Under the pieces are notes generated by a model. It made no database searches. It had not been told where the DNA came from and was given only the letters and a program-made list of their open reading frames with translations. The position numbers were made by a program, and so were the translations under genes. This document shows positions 37,301 to 45,920 of a stretch of DNA of 64,000 nt, piece by piece (position 1 is the first letter of the stretch; every line of letters begins with the position of its first letter). Source of the stretch: Cyanobacterium aponinum PCC 10605 (lineage in GTDB: Bacteria > Cyanobacteriota > Cyanobacteriia > Cyanobacteriales > Cyanobacteriaceae); assembly GCF_000317675.1 (NCBI RefSeq), contig NC_019776.1, forward strand, positions 2,108,001 through 2,172,000, read 5' to 3'.

Positions 37301-38158
37301 ATGACCATTAGACCCCGAAAACAGTTTGGACAACACTGGTTAAAAAGTCAAAAAGCCTTAGATACAATAATTTTTTCTGCTGAGTTAAATAAAAGTAATC
37401 CCCAAACTGGTACTCAGGGCGATCGCATTTTAGAAATAGGACCGGGTACAGGGGTTTTAACAAAAAGATTATTACCCTTAGTTGACAAATTATTGGCAGT
37501 GGAAATTGATCGGGATTTATGTAAAAAATTAGTAAATGACTATGGAAAAACAGATAATTTTCTCTTGTTAGAAGGAGATTTTTTAGAGTTAAATTTACCA
37601 GAAATTTTACAACCTTTTCCTGATTTTTTAGCTTACAACAAAGTGGTTGCGAATATACCTTATAATATCACAGGTCCTATTATCGAAAAACTTTTAGGCA
37701 CTATTAGTAAACCTGCAGAAAAACAATTAGATGCGATCGTTTTATTAATTCAGAAAGAAGTAGGGGAAAGACTTACAGCAGAGCCGAATAATAAAGTTTA
37801 TGGGGCGCTAACCCTAAAAGTGCAATATTTAGCAGACTGTGAAATAGTTTGTACTGTTCCAGCTAGGGACTTTTATCCTCCGCCAAAAGTTGATTCTGTA
37901 GTAGTAAAAATAACGCCTCGAAATCTAGTTAATCCTGCTAAAAATCCAGCTTTTTTAGACAGTTTAATTAAATTAGGTTTTTCTAGTAGAAGAAAGATGC
38001 TGAAAAATAATTTAAAATCTTTAATTTCTCCTGAAAAATTAAATGACACTTTAGAAAAACTTAATCTCAATCCTCACGCTCGTGCAGAAAATTTAAGTCT
38101 TGAAGAATGGATAAATTTAAGTAATTATCTAACCTCAGTTGGGTTTAAGAATATCTGA
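37301..38158 (+). CDS. rsmA: 16S rRNA dimethyladenosine transferase RsmA/KsgA
   Basis: The 285-residue methyltransferase has KQFGQHWLKSQKALDTI at the N-terminus, the SAM motif ILEIGPGTGVLT and the target-base motif NIPYNITGPIIEKLL. The C-terminal helical domain runs to LSNYL. It dimethylates two adjacent adenosines of 16S rRNA. The last eight codons (TSVGFKNI) and the TGA stop are supplied by the dispersed R1 repeat that begins at 38131, so the native C-terminus was rewritten by a repeat insertion. A GTG one codon upstream is an alternative start. Confidence 0.95.
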   Translation: MTIRPRKQFGQHWLKSQKALDTIIFSAELNKSNPQTGTQGDRILEIGPGTGVLTKRLLPLVDKLLAVEIDRDLCKKLVNDYGKTDNFLLLEGDFLELNLPEILQPFPDFLAYNKVVANIPYNITGPIIEKLLGTISKPAEKQLDAIVLLIQKEVGERLTAEPNNKVYGALTLKVQYLADCEIVCTVPARDFYPPPKVDSVVVKITPRNLVNPAKNPAFLDSLIKLGFSSRRKMLKNNLKSLISPEKLNDTLEKLNLNPHARAENLSLEEWINLSNYLTSVGFKNI

Positions 38159-38426
38159 TAAGGTTAGGTGTCAGGTTGCAGGTTACAGGTGGTAGTGGAT
38201 GGGGGGATGAGGTGATGAGGGGAAAGGGGGAAGTAGGGGCGAATGGCCATTCGCCCGTACAGGTATTCGTGGTTTTTCATTCTTAATTCTTAATTTTTAA
38301 TTCTTAATTCTTAACTATTTAACGTCAGTTCGAGTTAAGGGAATTTTATCGTTATTTCTAAGAAGAAGCTATAAGGTTTTCTGACTAGGAGAAAATAATG
38401 CTTTCAGCTTATCCAAAACTCAGGTA
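38131..38426 (+). mobile_element. R1-R2 composite element fused to the 3' end of rsmA
   Basis: It starts at TA (38130-38131) inside the rsmA reading frame. R1 carries a heptamer tail (38166-38201), a G-rich stretch and the palindrome GGGCGAATGGCCATTCGCCC (38237-38256). AT filler and R2 (38322-38424) follow, ending CAGG with TA at 38425-38426. This is the longest composite in the window and the only one that overlaps a gene. The ISL3-like copy B begins only 18 bp further right. Confidence 0.7.
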
Positions 38427-38444
38427 ATTGTTATAAGTTAATAT

Positions 38445-38617
38445 GGTTCTTCTATAGTGGTTATGATAAATTAAGAGAAACAGGACTTCCATAACCTTTA
38501 TTGAATAGTATTTATAGTAAAACAAAAACTAAAAGTTTATAAATTATTATTTAATAATCCCCTATTGCCTCTTGCCTACCCTAACTAATAATTTACACGA
38601 CGAGAAGTGATAGAGCC
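38445..38617 (+). mobile_element. Miniature ISL3-like element, copy B (173 bp)
   Basis: The ends are GGTTCTTCTATAGTGG and, inverted, GGCTCTATCACTTCTCG. A perfect 8-bp target duplication GTTAATAT flanks it (38437-38444 and 38618-38625). The body is colinear with copy A, with a shorter TTGCCT tract. Confidence 0.88.
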
Positions 38618-38680
38618 GTTAATATTTATTATTTTTATTCTTTAACCGTCAAACCTGCCACCTACCACCTGACACCTTTT

Positions 38681-38718
38681 CCTAACCAATAATTTACACG
38701 ACGAGCAGTAAGAGAGCC
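38681..38718 (+). repeat. Right-end fragment of the ISL3-like element
   Basis: CCTAACCAATAATTTACACG followed by ACGAGCAGTAAGAGAGCC matches only the last ~38 bp of copies A and B. No left end or target duplication was found, so it is a truncated remnant. Confidence 0.65.
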
Positions 38719-38763
38719 ATATTTTTTTTAAATAACCTCACCGAGGATAATTTGTCATGAAAG

Positions 38764-40080
38764 TTAATTTTTGGCATAAATTCTTCTCAAGAAAGACATA
38801 TCAACATTACCAAAATTAACACTAAAAGCTACATGGACTTTTTCCAAACTTCTAACTAGCCACCCTGCACCTTCTCTGGTGAAAGACTCGTAGTGATTGA
38901 ATAAGATAGAGAATCTTTTTTCTAAGTATGGTTTAACTTTACTGCAAACTAAGACTAACTTTAACATTAAGCCAATGGTTTTTGTTGTTCCCATATTACT
39001 AATCATATCCATAAATACCAAATGATTTGGATTTTGGGGACTTTCGACAATAAGATAATTAAAAACCTGACTATAAGTACGCATTTTTAGAAATTCATCG
39101 GGTTTGGTTTGATTATATTTGGGGTATAAATCCTGCATTTTGTCATAAAGTCTTTTATTGAAGCTATGTTTGCCATACTTGCCATCTACGGATTGTATTA
39201 TGTACTCATATAAATCATCTTTGAATAATTGATAATTACGCACATCACTAGTATGGGTTAAAAAACTACGGGATAAATCCTGATAGGAATAGCCATTTTC
39301 CACAGGTCCTACATAATGTTTCAAACTTCTTCCTAAATCACGATCACTTAATAGGGTAGGATTAGTAACAGGTTTAATAATTCTTTCTCTTTCCTGTTGT
39401 GCCATTTTTTCTCTACCTGCCTGTGCTACCCTTATTTGATAAGTAACAAATTGAGATAATTCCGTTTCAAATTTTTTCTCTAACTGATTTTTGACTTGAT
39501 AAACAGTTTGTTGTTGTTCAGAACTACTATCAACACTTAATAAACAATGATCATACAAATAAGGATAACGAGTGATTAGGTTTCCCACTGTTTCTTGTTT
39601 CGGCTTTGTGGGAATGAGGTTATTTTTTCGCCCTTGATTCTCGCCAATAATAACTGCGAGACGTTGAATTTGTTTATAGTAATCAGTGGTTAAAAAATGT
39701 CTAACCAACTGCACCATACGACTAGAATAAGATTTACCAATACCTACTCCAGAAGGAAGATAGTTAAACAGCTCAACCAACTCAACGATAAAAGGTTGGG
39801 TTTTCGGGTTCAACTGCCACATATTGATGAGAATATGGCAACAACGATTTAACACGGAAGGGAAGTTTAATTCTGCCCGTTTGGTGGCAATTAATTTGGC
39901 TAAAACTTCTAATACTTTCTGATCGTCGTAATTTCTTGCCTGAATGAATAAATGTCTAAATCTATCCAACACCTGCTGAGGTGATTTGGTCTTAACACAC
40001 TCTAGCAAATGATCATAGAGATATTGTTCATCTCCTATGATATTGTTGTATTGGCGTTTTGATAAAGAGTTGATATTCAC
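38764..40080 (-). CDS. Conserved cyanobacterial protein of unknown function
   Basis: The 438-residue protein has no signal peptide, no membrane helix and no recognisable catalytic motif. It is predicted mainly helical, with Gln/Arg-rich stretches (QIRVAQAGREKMAQQERERI, about 218-237) and an ordered C-terminus (LMLKLVLVCSKVKPYLEKRF). No upstream ATG fits; the frame begins with GTG at 40080. I do not recognise the family. It is read divergently from murF. Confidence 0.8.
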   Translation of the reverse strand: MNINSLSKRQYNNIIGDEQYLYDHLLECVKTKSPQQVLDRFRHLFIQARNYDDQKVLEVLAKLIATKRAELNFPSVLNRCCHILINMWQLNPKTQPFIVELVELFNYLPSGVGIGKSYSSRMVQLVRHFLTTDYYKQIQRLAVIIGENQGRKNNLIPTKPKQETVGNLITRYPYLYDHCLLSVDSSSEQQQTVYQVKNQLEKKFETELSQFVTYQIRVAQAGREKMAQQERERIIKPVTNPTLLSDRDLGRSLKHYVGPVENGYSYQDLSRSFLTHTSDVRNYQLFKDDLYEYIIQSVDGKYGKHSFNKRLYDKMQDLYPKYNQTKPDEFLKMRTYSQVFNYLIVESPQNPNHLVFMDMISNMGTTKTIGLMLKLVLVCSKVKPYLEKRFSILFNHYESFTREGAGWLVRSLEKVHVAFSVNFGNVDMSFLRRIYAKN

Positions 40081-40222
40081 GGCAGTTCATGATGTGATAT
40101 ATTTTTGTTTAATTATTGTTGAAGAATTTTGCGTAAGGATGTTTTCACCTCTAACTAAAATTCTAATATAAATGCTTATTTTTCATATCGTTTAAATTAC
40201 TGATTTTTTATATTTTCTTTTT

Positions 40223-41575
40223 ATGAAAACTTTTGCAAATGTTGATTTTATCCGTGAAATTACTGAGGCTAAATGTTCTTCTTTTTCTTCTCAGATTTTA
40301 GCAGAAAATTGTTTGGGAATTAGTACCGATACTCGTACTTTAAAAAGAGGAGAAATTTTTTTAGCTTTAGAGGGCGAAAATTTTAATGGTCATGATTTCC
40401 TTGATAATGCTTTTGAAAAAGGTGCGATCGCATCTATTGTTAATGAAAAATATAGTAACTTAATTAACAAAAATTCTCCCATTTTACAGGTAAAAAATAC
40501 TCTTGAAGCCTATCAAAAAATAGCTCAATGGTGGCGACAAAATTTAGGATTACCAGTTATTGGGGTAACAGGTTCAGTAGGAAAAACAACTACAAAAGAA
40601 TTAATTAGTGCTGTTTTAAAAACACAAGGAAAAGTCCTAAAAACAGAAGCCAATTATAATAATGAAATTGGTGTACCAAAAACTCTTTTACAAATAGATG
40701 AAACTGATAATTATGCCGTCATAGAAATGGCGATGAGAGGGAAAGGGCAAATTGCTTTATTAACTGAAATTGCCCAACCAAATATTGGTGTAATTACGAA
40801 TGTAGGAACTGCTCATATTGGTTTATTAGGTTCACGAGAAGCTATCGCCGAAGCAAAGTGTGAATTATTAGCAAATATGGATAATTCAGGAGTAGCAATT
40901 ATTAACGGAGATAATGATTTATTGGTAGCAACAGCAACAAAAGTTTGGACAGGAGAAACTATTACCTATGGTTTGAAATCGGGAAATTTTCGGGGAGAAT
41001 TAATCAACGACTCCACCCTTAAAGTAGATAATCAACTCTACCCATTACCTTTACTTGGAGAACATAATGCCCTAAATTATCTAGGAGCAATAGCTACAGC
41101 CAAAGTTTTAGGGTTAGATTTAACTCTTTTACAACAAGGTATAGAAGTTAATTTACCAAAAGGAAGAGCAAAACGTTATTCTCTGCCCAATGATATTTTG
41201 GTGTTAGACGAAACCTATAATGCGGGTTATGAATCCATGTTGGCTTCCTTAAAACTTTTAGCCCAAACTGATGGAAAACGTAAAATAGCAGTGTTGGGGA
41301 CGATGAAAGAATTAGGAGACTATGCACCTATATTACATCGTCAGGTAGGAGAAACTATAAAAGAGTTAAACCTTGATTTAGTCTTGATTTTAGCCGATGA
41401 GGAAGCAACAAAACAAATTGCTGAAGGTGCAAATGGTATTCCTTCTCAAATTTATAGCAACCATAAAGATTTAATTTCCGCTTTACAAAATATAACAAAA
41501 GAAGGCGATCGCATCTTATTTAAAGCCTCTAATTCCGTTGGTTTAAGTAAAGTAGTAGAAGTCTTTATTAATTAA
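40223..41575 (+). CDS. murF: UDP-N-acetylmuramoyl-tripeptide--D-alanyl-D-alanine ligase
   Basis: The 450-residue Mur ligase has an N-terminal substrate domain (STDTRTLKRGEIFLALEGEN) and the ATP P-loop GVTGSVGKTTTKELI (about 114). The central motif is NYNNEIGVPKTLL, followed by MRGKGQIALLTEIAQPNIGV and the C-terminal LVLDETYNAGYESMLASLKL. It adds the D-Ala-D-Ala dipeptide in peptidoglycan precursor synthesis in the cytoplasm. rfbC follows 62 bp later in the same direction and may be co-transcribed. Confidence 0.96.
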   Translation: MKTFANVDFIREITEAKCSSFSSQILAENCLGISTDTRTLKRGEIFLALEGENFNGHDFLDNAFEKGAIASIVNEKYSNLINKNSPILQVKNTLEAYQKIAQWWRQNLGLPVIGVTGSVGKTTTKELISAVLKTQGKVLKTEANYNNEIGVPKTLLQIDETDNYAVIEMAMRGKGQIALLTEIAQPNIGVITNVGTAHIGLLGSREAIAEAKCELLANMDNSGVAIINGDNDLLVATATKVWTGETITYGLKSGNFRGELINDSTLKVDNQLYPLPLLGEHNALNYLGAIATAKVLGLDLTLLQQGIEVNLPKGRAKRYSLPNDILVLDETYNAGYESMLASLKLLAQTDGKRKIAVLGTMKELGDYAPILHRQVGETIKELNLDLVLILADEEATKQIAEGANGIPSQIYSNHKDLISALQNITKEGDRILFKASNSVGLSKVVEVFIN

Positions 41576-41637
41576 AAATCTGGGCAATCAATACAAGGTA
41601 TTTTTTATTCTCAAAAACTAGACAAATTATATATATT

Positions 41638-42186
41638 ATGGAAATTATCACTACTGAAATCCCCGAAGTTTTTATCATTCAACCTAAAGTTTTTCAAGAT
41701 GATAGAGGTTTTTTTTATGAAAGTTTTAACGCTCGAACTTTTCAAGAAAAAACAGGCTTAAATCCCAACTTTGTCCAAGATAATCACTCCCATTCTCAAC
41801 GAAATGTCTTAAGAGGATTACATTATCAAATACAACAAAAACAAGCCAAATTAGTTAGAGTGATTAACGGAGAAATATTAGATGTAGCAGTTGATATAAG
41901 AAAATCATCACCCACTTTTAAACAATGGGTTGCTGTCAAACTGAGTGCAGAAAACCAAAAACAACTCTGGATTCCAGAAGGTTTTGCTCACGGCTTTTTA
42001 GTGCTTTCTGAAACTGCCGATGTTTTGTATAAAACCAATAATTTTTATAGTTCACAATATGATAGATCAATTCGTTGGAATGATCCAGAAATTGACCTTA
42101 ATTGGAACTTAAAAGAAACTCCAATTCTTTCAGAAAAAGACAAAAACGCTCCCCTGCTTAAAGAGGCAGAAATCTTTAGTAATTAG
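41638..42186 (+). CDS. rfbC: dTDP-4-dehydrorhamnose 3,5-epimerase
   Basis: The 182-residue cupin-type epimerase has FQDDRGFFYESFNARTFQEK and QDNHSHSQRNVLRGLHYQIQ with the catalytic His. LVRVINGEILDVAVDIRKSS, WIPEGFAHGFLVLSE with the partner residue region, and YDRSIRWNDPEIDLNW complete the pattern. It acts in dTDP-L-rhamnose synthesis together with RmlA (33137), for surface polysaccharide. RfbB and RfbD are not in the window. Confidence 0.96.
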   Translation: MEIITTEIPEVFIIQPKVFQDDRGFFYESFNARTFQEKTGLNPNFVQDNHSHSQRNVLRGLHYQIQQKQAKLVRVINGEILDVAVDIRKSSPTFKQWVAVKLSAENQKQLWIPEGFAHGFLVLSETADVLYKTNNFYSSQYDRSIRWNDPEIDLNWNLKETPILSEKDKNAPLLKEAEIFSN

Positions 42187-42517
42187 CCATTAAATAATCA
42201 GCAAAAATTGAAAATAAATTTGGTTCTTCTACAGTGGTTATGATAGATTAGTAGAAAATAACTTCCACACCCTTTATTGAATAGTGTTTATAGCTAAGAT
42301 AAAAACTAAAAGTTCATAAATTATTATTTAATAATCCCCCATTGCCTCTTGCCTTTCAGCCTACCCTAACTAATAATTTACATACTCAAACTGATAGAGC
42401 CATAAATTTTTCCCACTTTAGCTCATTATTTCTCGCTTCTTACCTAATACAACCCAAAAACCTCATCTTAAACAGCTAAGTGAGCTTAATTTTTTAATTA
42501 AAAATAACTAATCTCTG
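42187..42517. other. Spacer occupied by an ISL3-like miniature element
   Basis: Of 331 bases, 180 are copy C of the ISL3-like element and the rest is AT-rich filler. No gene was seen. Confidence 0.6.
42222..42401 (+). mobile_element. Miniature ISL3-like element, copy C (180 bp)
   Basis: The left end is GGTTCTTCTACAGTGG; the right end, inverted, is GGCTCTATCAGTTTGAG. A perfect 8-bp target duplication ATAAATTT flanks it (42214-42221 and 42402-42409). Its subterminal right part (CATACTCAAACTGA) differs from copies A and B but resembles copy D, so at least two sequence subtypes exist. Confidence 0.88.
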
Positions 42518-42916
42518 TTAGAAATTAAATAAAGGAATTGTACCTCCTTGATTAACTGGAACATCCCCCTTGTTTGTGTTAATTTTTTCCTCTGTAGAGG
42601 TTTTGGGAGGTTCAGATTGCTTTTGTAATAAAGAATCAAAAAATTCATTTCCCGTGCTAAAACTGGGTTTTTTCTTTTCCCTTTCAACGGTTACATCCCA
42701 TTTTGGAGTATTGGACTGATTTCCAGCAAGACTACTAGAGTCCAAGCCCTGTAAGGAATCTCCAGTAATAGACACATCTTCTTCTATGGGTGAGGAAGAA
42801 GTTTGGGCAAAACTGGGTTCAACCATTAAACTATTGACACTTATAAGTGATAATATGACAAAAATTCCTAAAGAATTTGTATGACAGTTCAAGTTATTTT
42901 TCAACATAATTATCAT
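42518..42916 (-). CDS. Exported hypothetical protein
   Basis: The roughly 132-residue protein has a signal peptide ending near PSFAQT. The mature part is disordered and rich in Ser, Thr, Lys and Pro (SSSPIEEDVSITGDSLQGLD). There is one ordered-looking motif, FFDSLLQKQSEPP, and no known domain. An ATG at 42916 or 42907 is preferred over the TTG at 42934. Function unknown; the gene could be a rapidly evolving surface or periplasmic protein. Confidence 0.6.
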   Translation of the reverse strand: MIIMLKNNLNCHTNSLGIFVILSLISVNSLMVEPSFAQTSSSPIEEDVSITGDSLQGLDSSSLAGNQSNTPKWDVTVEREKKKPSFSTGNEFFDSLLQKQSEPPKTSTEEKINTNKGDVPVNQGGTIPLFNF

Positions 42917-43515
42917 TTCAGTCTTGAATTCCAAATTTCTGACTGCCTCTTAATTAATATATTAACTCTAAATTAATAAAAATGAGATCTAGTAATTTAT
43001 TTTTTGTCTATAGATAAATCAAGATGTTAAATGTTAAATTATTTTCAATTTTTTCAACCATATATCTGTTAAATTAACCATCAAGAATATTTATCTTTTT
43101 CTTGATATATAGTACTTATAAATCATTGATAAAAAATTAATTATTAGAAAAAAACACCGAATATATAATCTTCATTACCTTTTGCCTCTTACCTTTTGCT
43201 TTTTACAACAAAAGAATTAACACAACTCAAATAGCATTGCTATATAAGACACTTACTTAAAAAATACTGTAGAATCACTTATTAAAAATACTAACCATGG
43301 AAAATGGTAAATATTTGTCTGATTTTAGTCAATATGTTAAGATTTGCTCCATAAAAATACTTTAAGAAAATTTAATAATTATAAAGTTATTATTCTTAAC
43401 ATCTTGAAAAAAAATATCTACCTTAGAACAAGAGAATAAAGGTTTATTATTAAAAACCCTGTCATTGTCCTTTAAAATAAAATTGATTATAAACAATAGC
43501 CATAAAAGCAAGACG
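42917..43515. other. AT-rich region upstream of ispG
   Basis: Nearly 600 bases without a supportable gene. It is very AT-rich, with no recognisable repeat or riboswitch. Only very short reading frames occur (for example 22 codons from 43297). Confidence 0.45.
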
Positions 43516-44733
43516 ATGCAAACTATTGATAAACCTCTAAGGGATTTAGACAATAACTTATTTGATACTACTATTCATAGACGCAAAACTCGCCCTGTCA
43601 AAGTCGGAAACGTAACTGTTGGGGGTAACAACCCTGTTGTAGTACAATCTATGATCAACGAAGATACTCTCGATGTTGATGCCTCCGTTGCGGCTATCCG
43701 TCGTTTACATGAAATTGGTTGCGAAATTGTTAGGGTGACAGTGCCAAGTCTTGCCCATGCGAAAGCAGTTGGGGAAATTAAAGCCAAATTAGCACAAACT
43801 TATCAACCTGTTCCCTTAGTTGCTGACGTGCATCATAATGGAATGAAAATTGCCCTAGAAGTGGCTAAACACGTTGATAAAGTAAGAATAAATCCGGGGT
43901 TATACGTATTTGAAAAACCAAGCAGCGATCGCACCTCTTATTCTGCGGAAGAATTTGCCCAAATTGGGGAAAAAATCAAAGAAACATTAGAACCATTAGT
44001 TGTTTCCTTAAGAGAACAAGGAAAAGCAATGCGTATCGGCGTTAATCATGGCTCTTTATCAGAAAGAATGCTTTTTACCTATGGTGACACTCCAGAGGGG
44101 ATGGTAGAATCAGCCCTAGAGTTTATCAAAATTTGTGAGTCTTTAGATTTTCGTAATCTAGTCATTTCCATGAAAGCCTCTCGTGTGCCTGTAATGTTGG
44201 CGGCATATCGTCTCATGGTAAAAAGAATGGATGAGTTGGGAATGGATTATCCTCTACATTTAGGAGTTACCGAAGCAGGAGATGGAGAATATGGCAGGAT
44301 AAAATCCACAGCAGGAATTGGTACTTTGTTAGCAGAAGGGATTGGCGACACCATCCGAGTATCCTTAACAGAAGCCCCAGAAAAAGAAATTCCTGTTTGT
44401 TATAGCATTTTACAGGCTTTAGGATTACGGAAAACAATGGTAGAATATGTGGCTTGTCCTTCCTGTGGACGTACTTTATTCAACTTAGAAGAAGTATTAC
44501 ATCAGGTTAGAGAAGCAACCAAACACCTAACAGGATTAGATATAGCTGTAATGGGCTGTATTGTTAATGGACCGGGGGAAATGGCGGACGCAGACTATGG
44601 GTATGTAGGTAAGCAACCCGGCTATATTTCCCTGTATCGTGGTAGAGAAGAAATCAAAAAAGTACCAGAGACAGAGGGAGTAAAAGAGTTAATTAATTTA
44701 ATCAAAGCCGATGGTAAATGGGTTGATCCCTAA
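43516..44733 (+). CDS. ispG: 4-hydroxy-3-methylbut-2-enyl diphosphate synthase (flavodoxin/ferredoxin type)
   Basis: This 405-residue enzyme of the MEP isoprenoid pathway has the TIM-barrel start [20 protein letters not shown] and [20 protein letters not shown]. The [4Fe-4S] ligands lie in the C-terminal CPSCGRTLF and in [20 protein letters not shown]. The ATG at 43516 gives the family start [11 protein letters not shown]; the frame extends upstream to a TTG at 43465, which is not supported by family length. Confidence 0.96.
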   Translation: MQTIDKPLRDLDNNLFDTTIHRRKTRPVKVGNVTVGGNNPVVVQSMINEDTLDVDASVAAIRRLHEIGCEIVRVTVPSLAHAKAVGEIKAKLAQTYQPVPLVADVHHNGMKIALEVAKHVDKVRINPGLYVFEKPSSDRTSYSAEEFAQIGEKIKETLEPLVVSLREQGKAMRIGVNHGSLSERMLFTYGDTPEGMVESALEFIKICESLDFRNLVISMKASRVPVMLAAYRLMVKRMDELGMDYPLHLGVTEAGDGEYGRIKSTAGIGTLLAEGIGDTIRVSLTEAPEKEIPVCYSILQALGLRKTMVEYVACPSCGRTLFNLEEVLHQVREATKHLTGLDIAVMGCIVNGPGEMADADYGYVGKQPGYISLYRGREEIKKVPETEGVKELINLIKADGKWVDP

Positions 44734-44877
44734 AATTGCCTTAGTTGTAAGGGTTTAAGATGTTAGGGGAAACGAGTTCGGAGTTTTTAATTCTTAATTA
44801 TCAACTATTCACTATTTACCATTGCCCATTGCTCAATTGCTGAATATAAATATCATTCAAATATATTATTCAAAACG

Positions 44878-45549
44878 ATGACAAACAACGAAAGATTAAA
44901 TCAATATAGTGATAAACAAATTTCTGCATGGTTACGGGGTTTACTAACTGTTGCCTATGCCGATGGCAATTTTGATCCTGAAGAGAAAGAATTTATTGCT
45001 AGTTTAACTCAAGATGAATTAGCACCTAACACAAATTTAGGTGATTTAGAACCTATTACCCCTCAAGAATTAGCCGAGGCTTTAGGAGATGAACTCGATA
45101 CTAAAGAAAATTTCCTCCGTACCGCAGTCATGATGGCGATCGCAAATGGGGTATATAGCCAATCAGAAGCGGATGCAGTTCATGCTTTTCAGGAGGCTTT
45201 GGGTTTAGATATTGAAGCCTTAAAATCCTTAGAAGCCACCTTATGGAATCCAGAGAAAGAAGAAGATACAAGTCAAGAAGAAAGTCACCCTCCAGACTTA
45301 TTGAAACCTGTTAAAAACTGGTTGGATGACATGAACGTTCAAGATCCTAGATTAGCTCGTTTTATTTGTAAAATGGTACCTTCTCAATGTCCTTTTGAAC
45401 GTGATATTGTTTTATTTGGCAAAAAAATTGTTCATATTCCCCCTATGTGTAAATTAAATCCTCTATATGAACAGTTAGTAGGCTTAAGATTTCGCTCTTT
45501 ATCCTTTTTAGCTGATGAGTGTAAAGAAGATGTTACCCCTTATGTTTAG
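44878..45549 (+). CDS. TerB-like domain plus Mo-dependent nitrogenase C-terminal domain protein
   Basis: The 223-residue protein has two parts. Residues about 10-125 are a TerB-like helical domain (LLTVAYADGNFDPEEKEFIA, then MMAIANGVYSQSEADAVHAF). Residues about 145-223 match the Mo-nitro_C family: VKNWLDDMNVQDPRLARFIC, VPSQCPFERDI, IPPMCKLNPLYEQLVGLRFR and LADEC. The family name comes from occurrence near or fused to nitrogenase components, but standalone copies are widespread in cyanobacteria and do not imply nitrogen fixation. Conserved Cys residues hint at metal or redox binding. Confidence 0.85.
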   Translation: MTNNERLNQYSDKQISAWLRGLLTVAYADGNFDPEEKEFIASLTQDELAPNTNLGDLEPITPQELAEALGDELDTKENFLRTAVMMAIANGVYSQSEADAVHAFQEALGLDIEALKSLEATLWNPEKEEDTSQEESHPPDLLKPVKNWLDDMNVQDPRLARFICKMVPSQCPFERDIVLFGKKIVHIPPMCKLNPLYEQLVGLRFRSLSFLADECKEDVTPYV

Positions 45550-45920
45550 TTTTAGTTCAATGTGAAAATATAAGCGGTAGGTAATTAGTAATTAACCTGA
45601 GTTTTGGATAAGCTGAAAGCGTTATTTTCTCGTAGTCAGAAAACCTTATAGTTTCTTAGAAATAAGAATAAAATTGCCTTAACCCGAACTGACGTTAAAT
45701 AGTTAAGAATTAAGAATTAAAAATGAAAAACCACAAATACTTACTAAATACTTACTACTTATTTATTACTTGTTTCCCCCTTTCCCCTCATCACCTCATC
45801 ACTTCATCCCCCCATCCCCTAACACCTGAAACCTGACACCCACTTCCCTGACATCACTTTTTTATCAACCCCCATTAATAGTTACCATAAAGAATGAACA
45901 CAAAATCAAGGCTAACTATA
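45550..45920. other. Spacer before glpK with an inverted R2 element
   Basis: It holds the inverted R2 copy (45593-45697), AT filler (TTAAGAATTAAGAATTAAAA), C-rich filler and a short heptamer stretch (about 45826-45845). The frame of glpK is open to 45894, but no other gene was found. Confidence 0.6.
45593..45697 (-). mobile_element. R2 miniature element alone, inverted, TA-flanked
   Basis: TA (45593-45594) is followed by ACCTGAGTTTTGGATAAG and the element ends in CCGAACTGACGT, with TA at 45696-45697. The 101-bp body is colinear with the other R2 copies. This copy has no R1 module attached, showing that R2 is a separate unit. Confidence 0.7.

Larger units (their letters stand above)
38159..38763. 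other. Repeat cluster between rsmA and the 438-residue hypothetical gene
   Basis: Essentially all 605 bases are repeat DNA: the R1-R2 composite, ISL3-like copy B (38445-38617), a heptamer stretch (about 38651-38678) and a tail fragment of the ISL3-like element (38681-38718). No gene was found. Confidence 0.7.
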
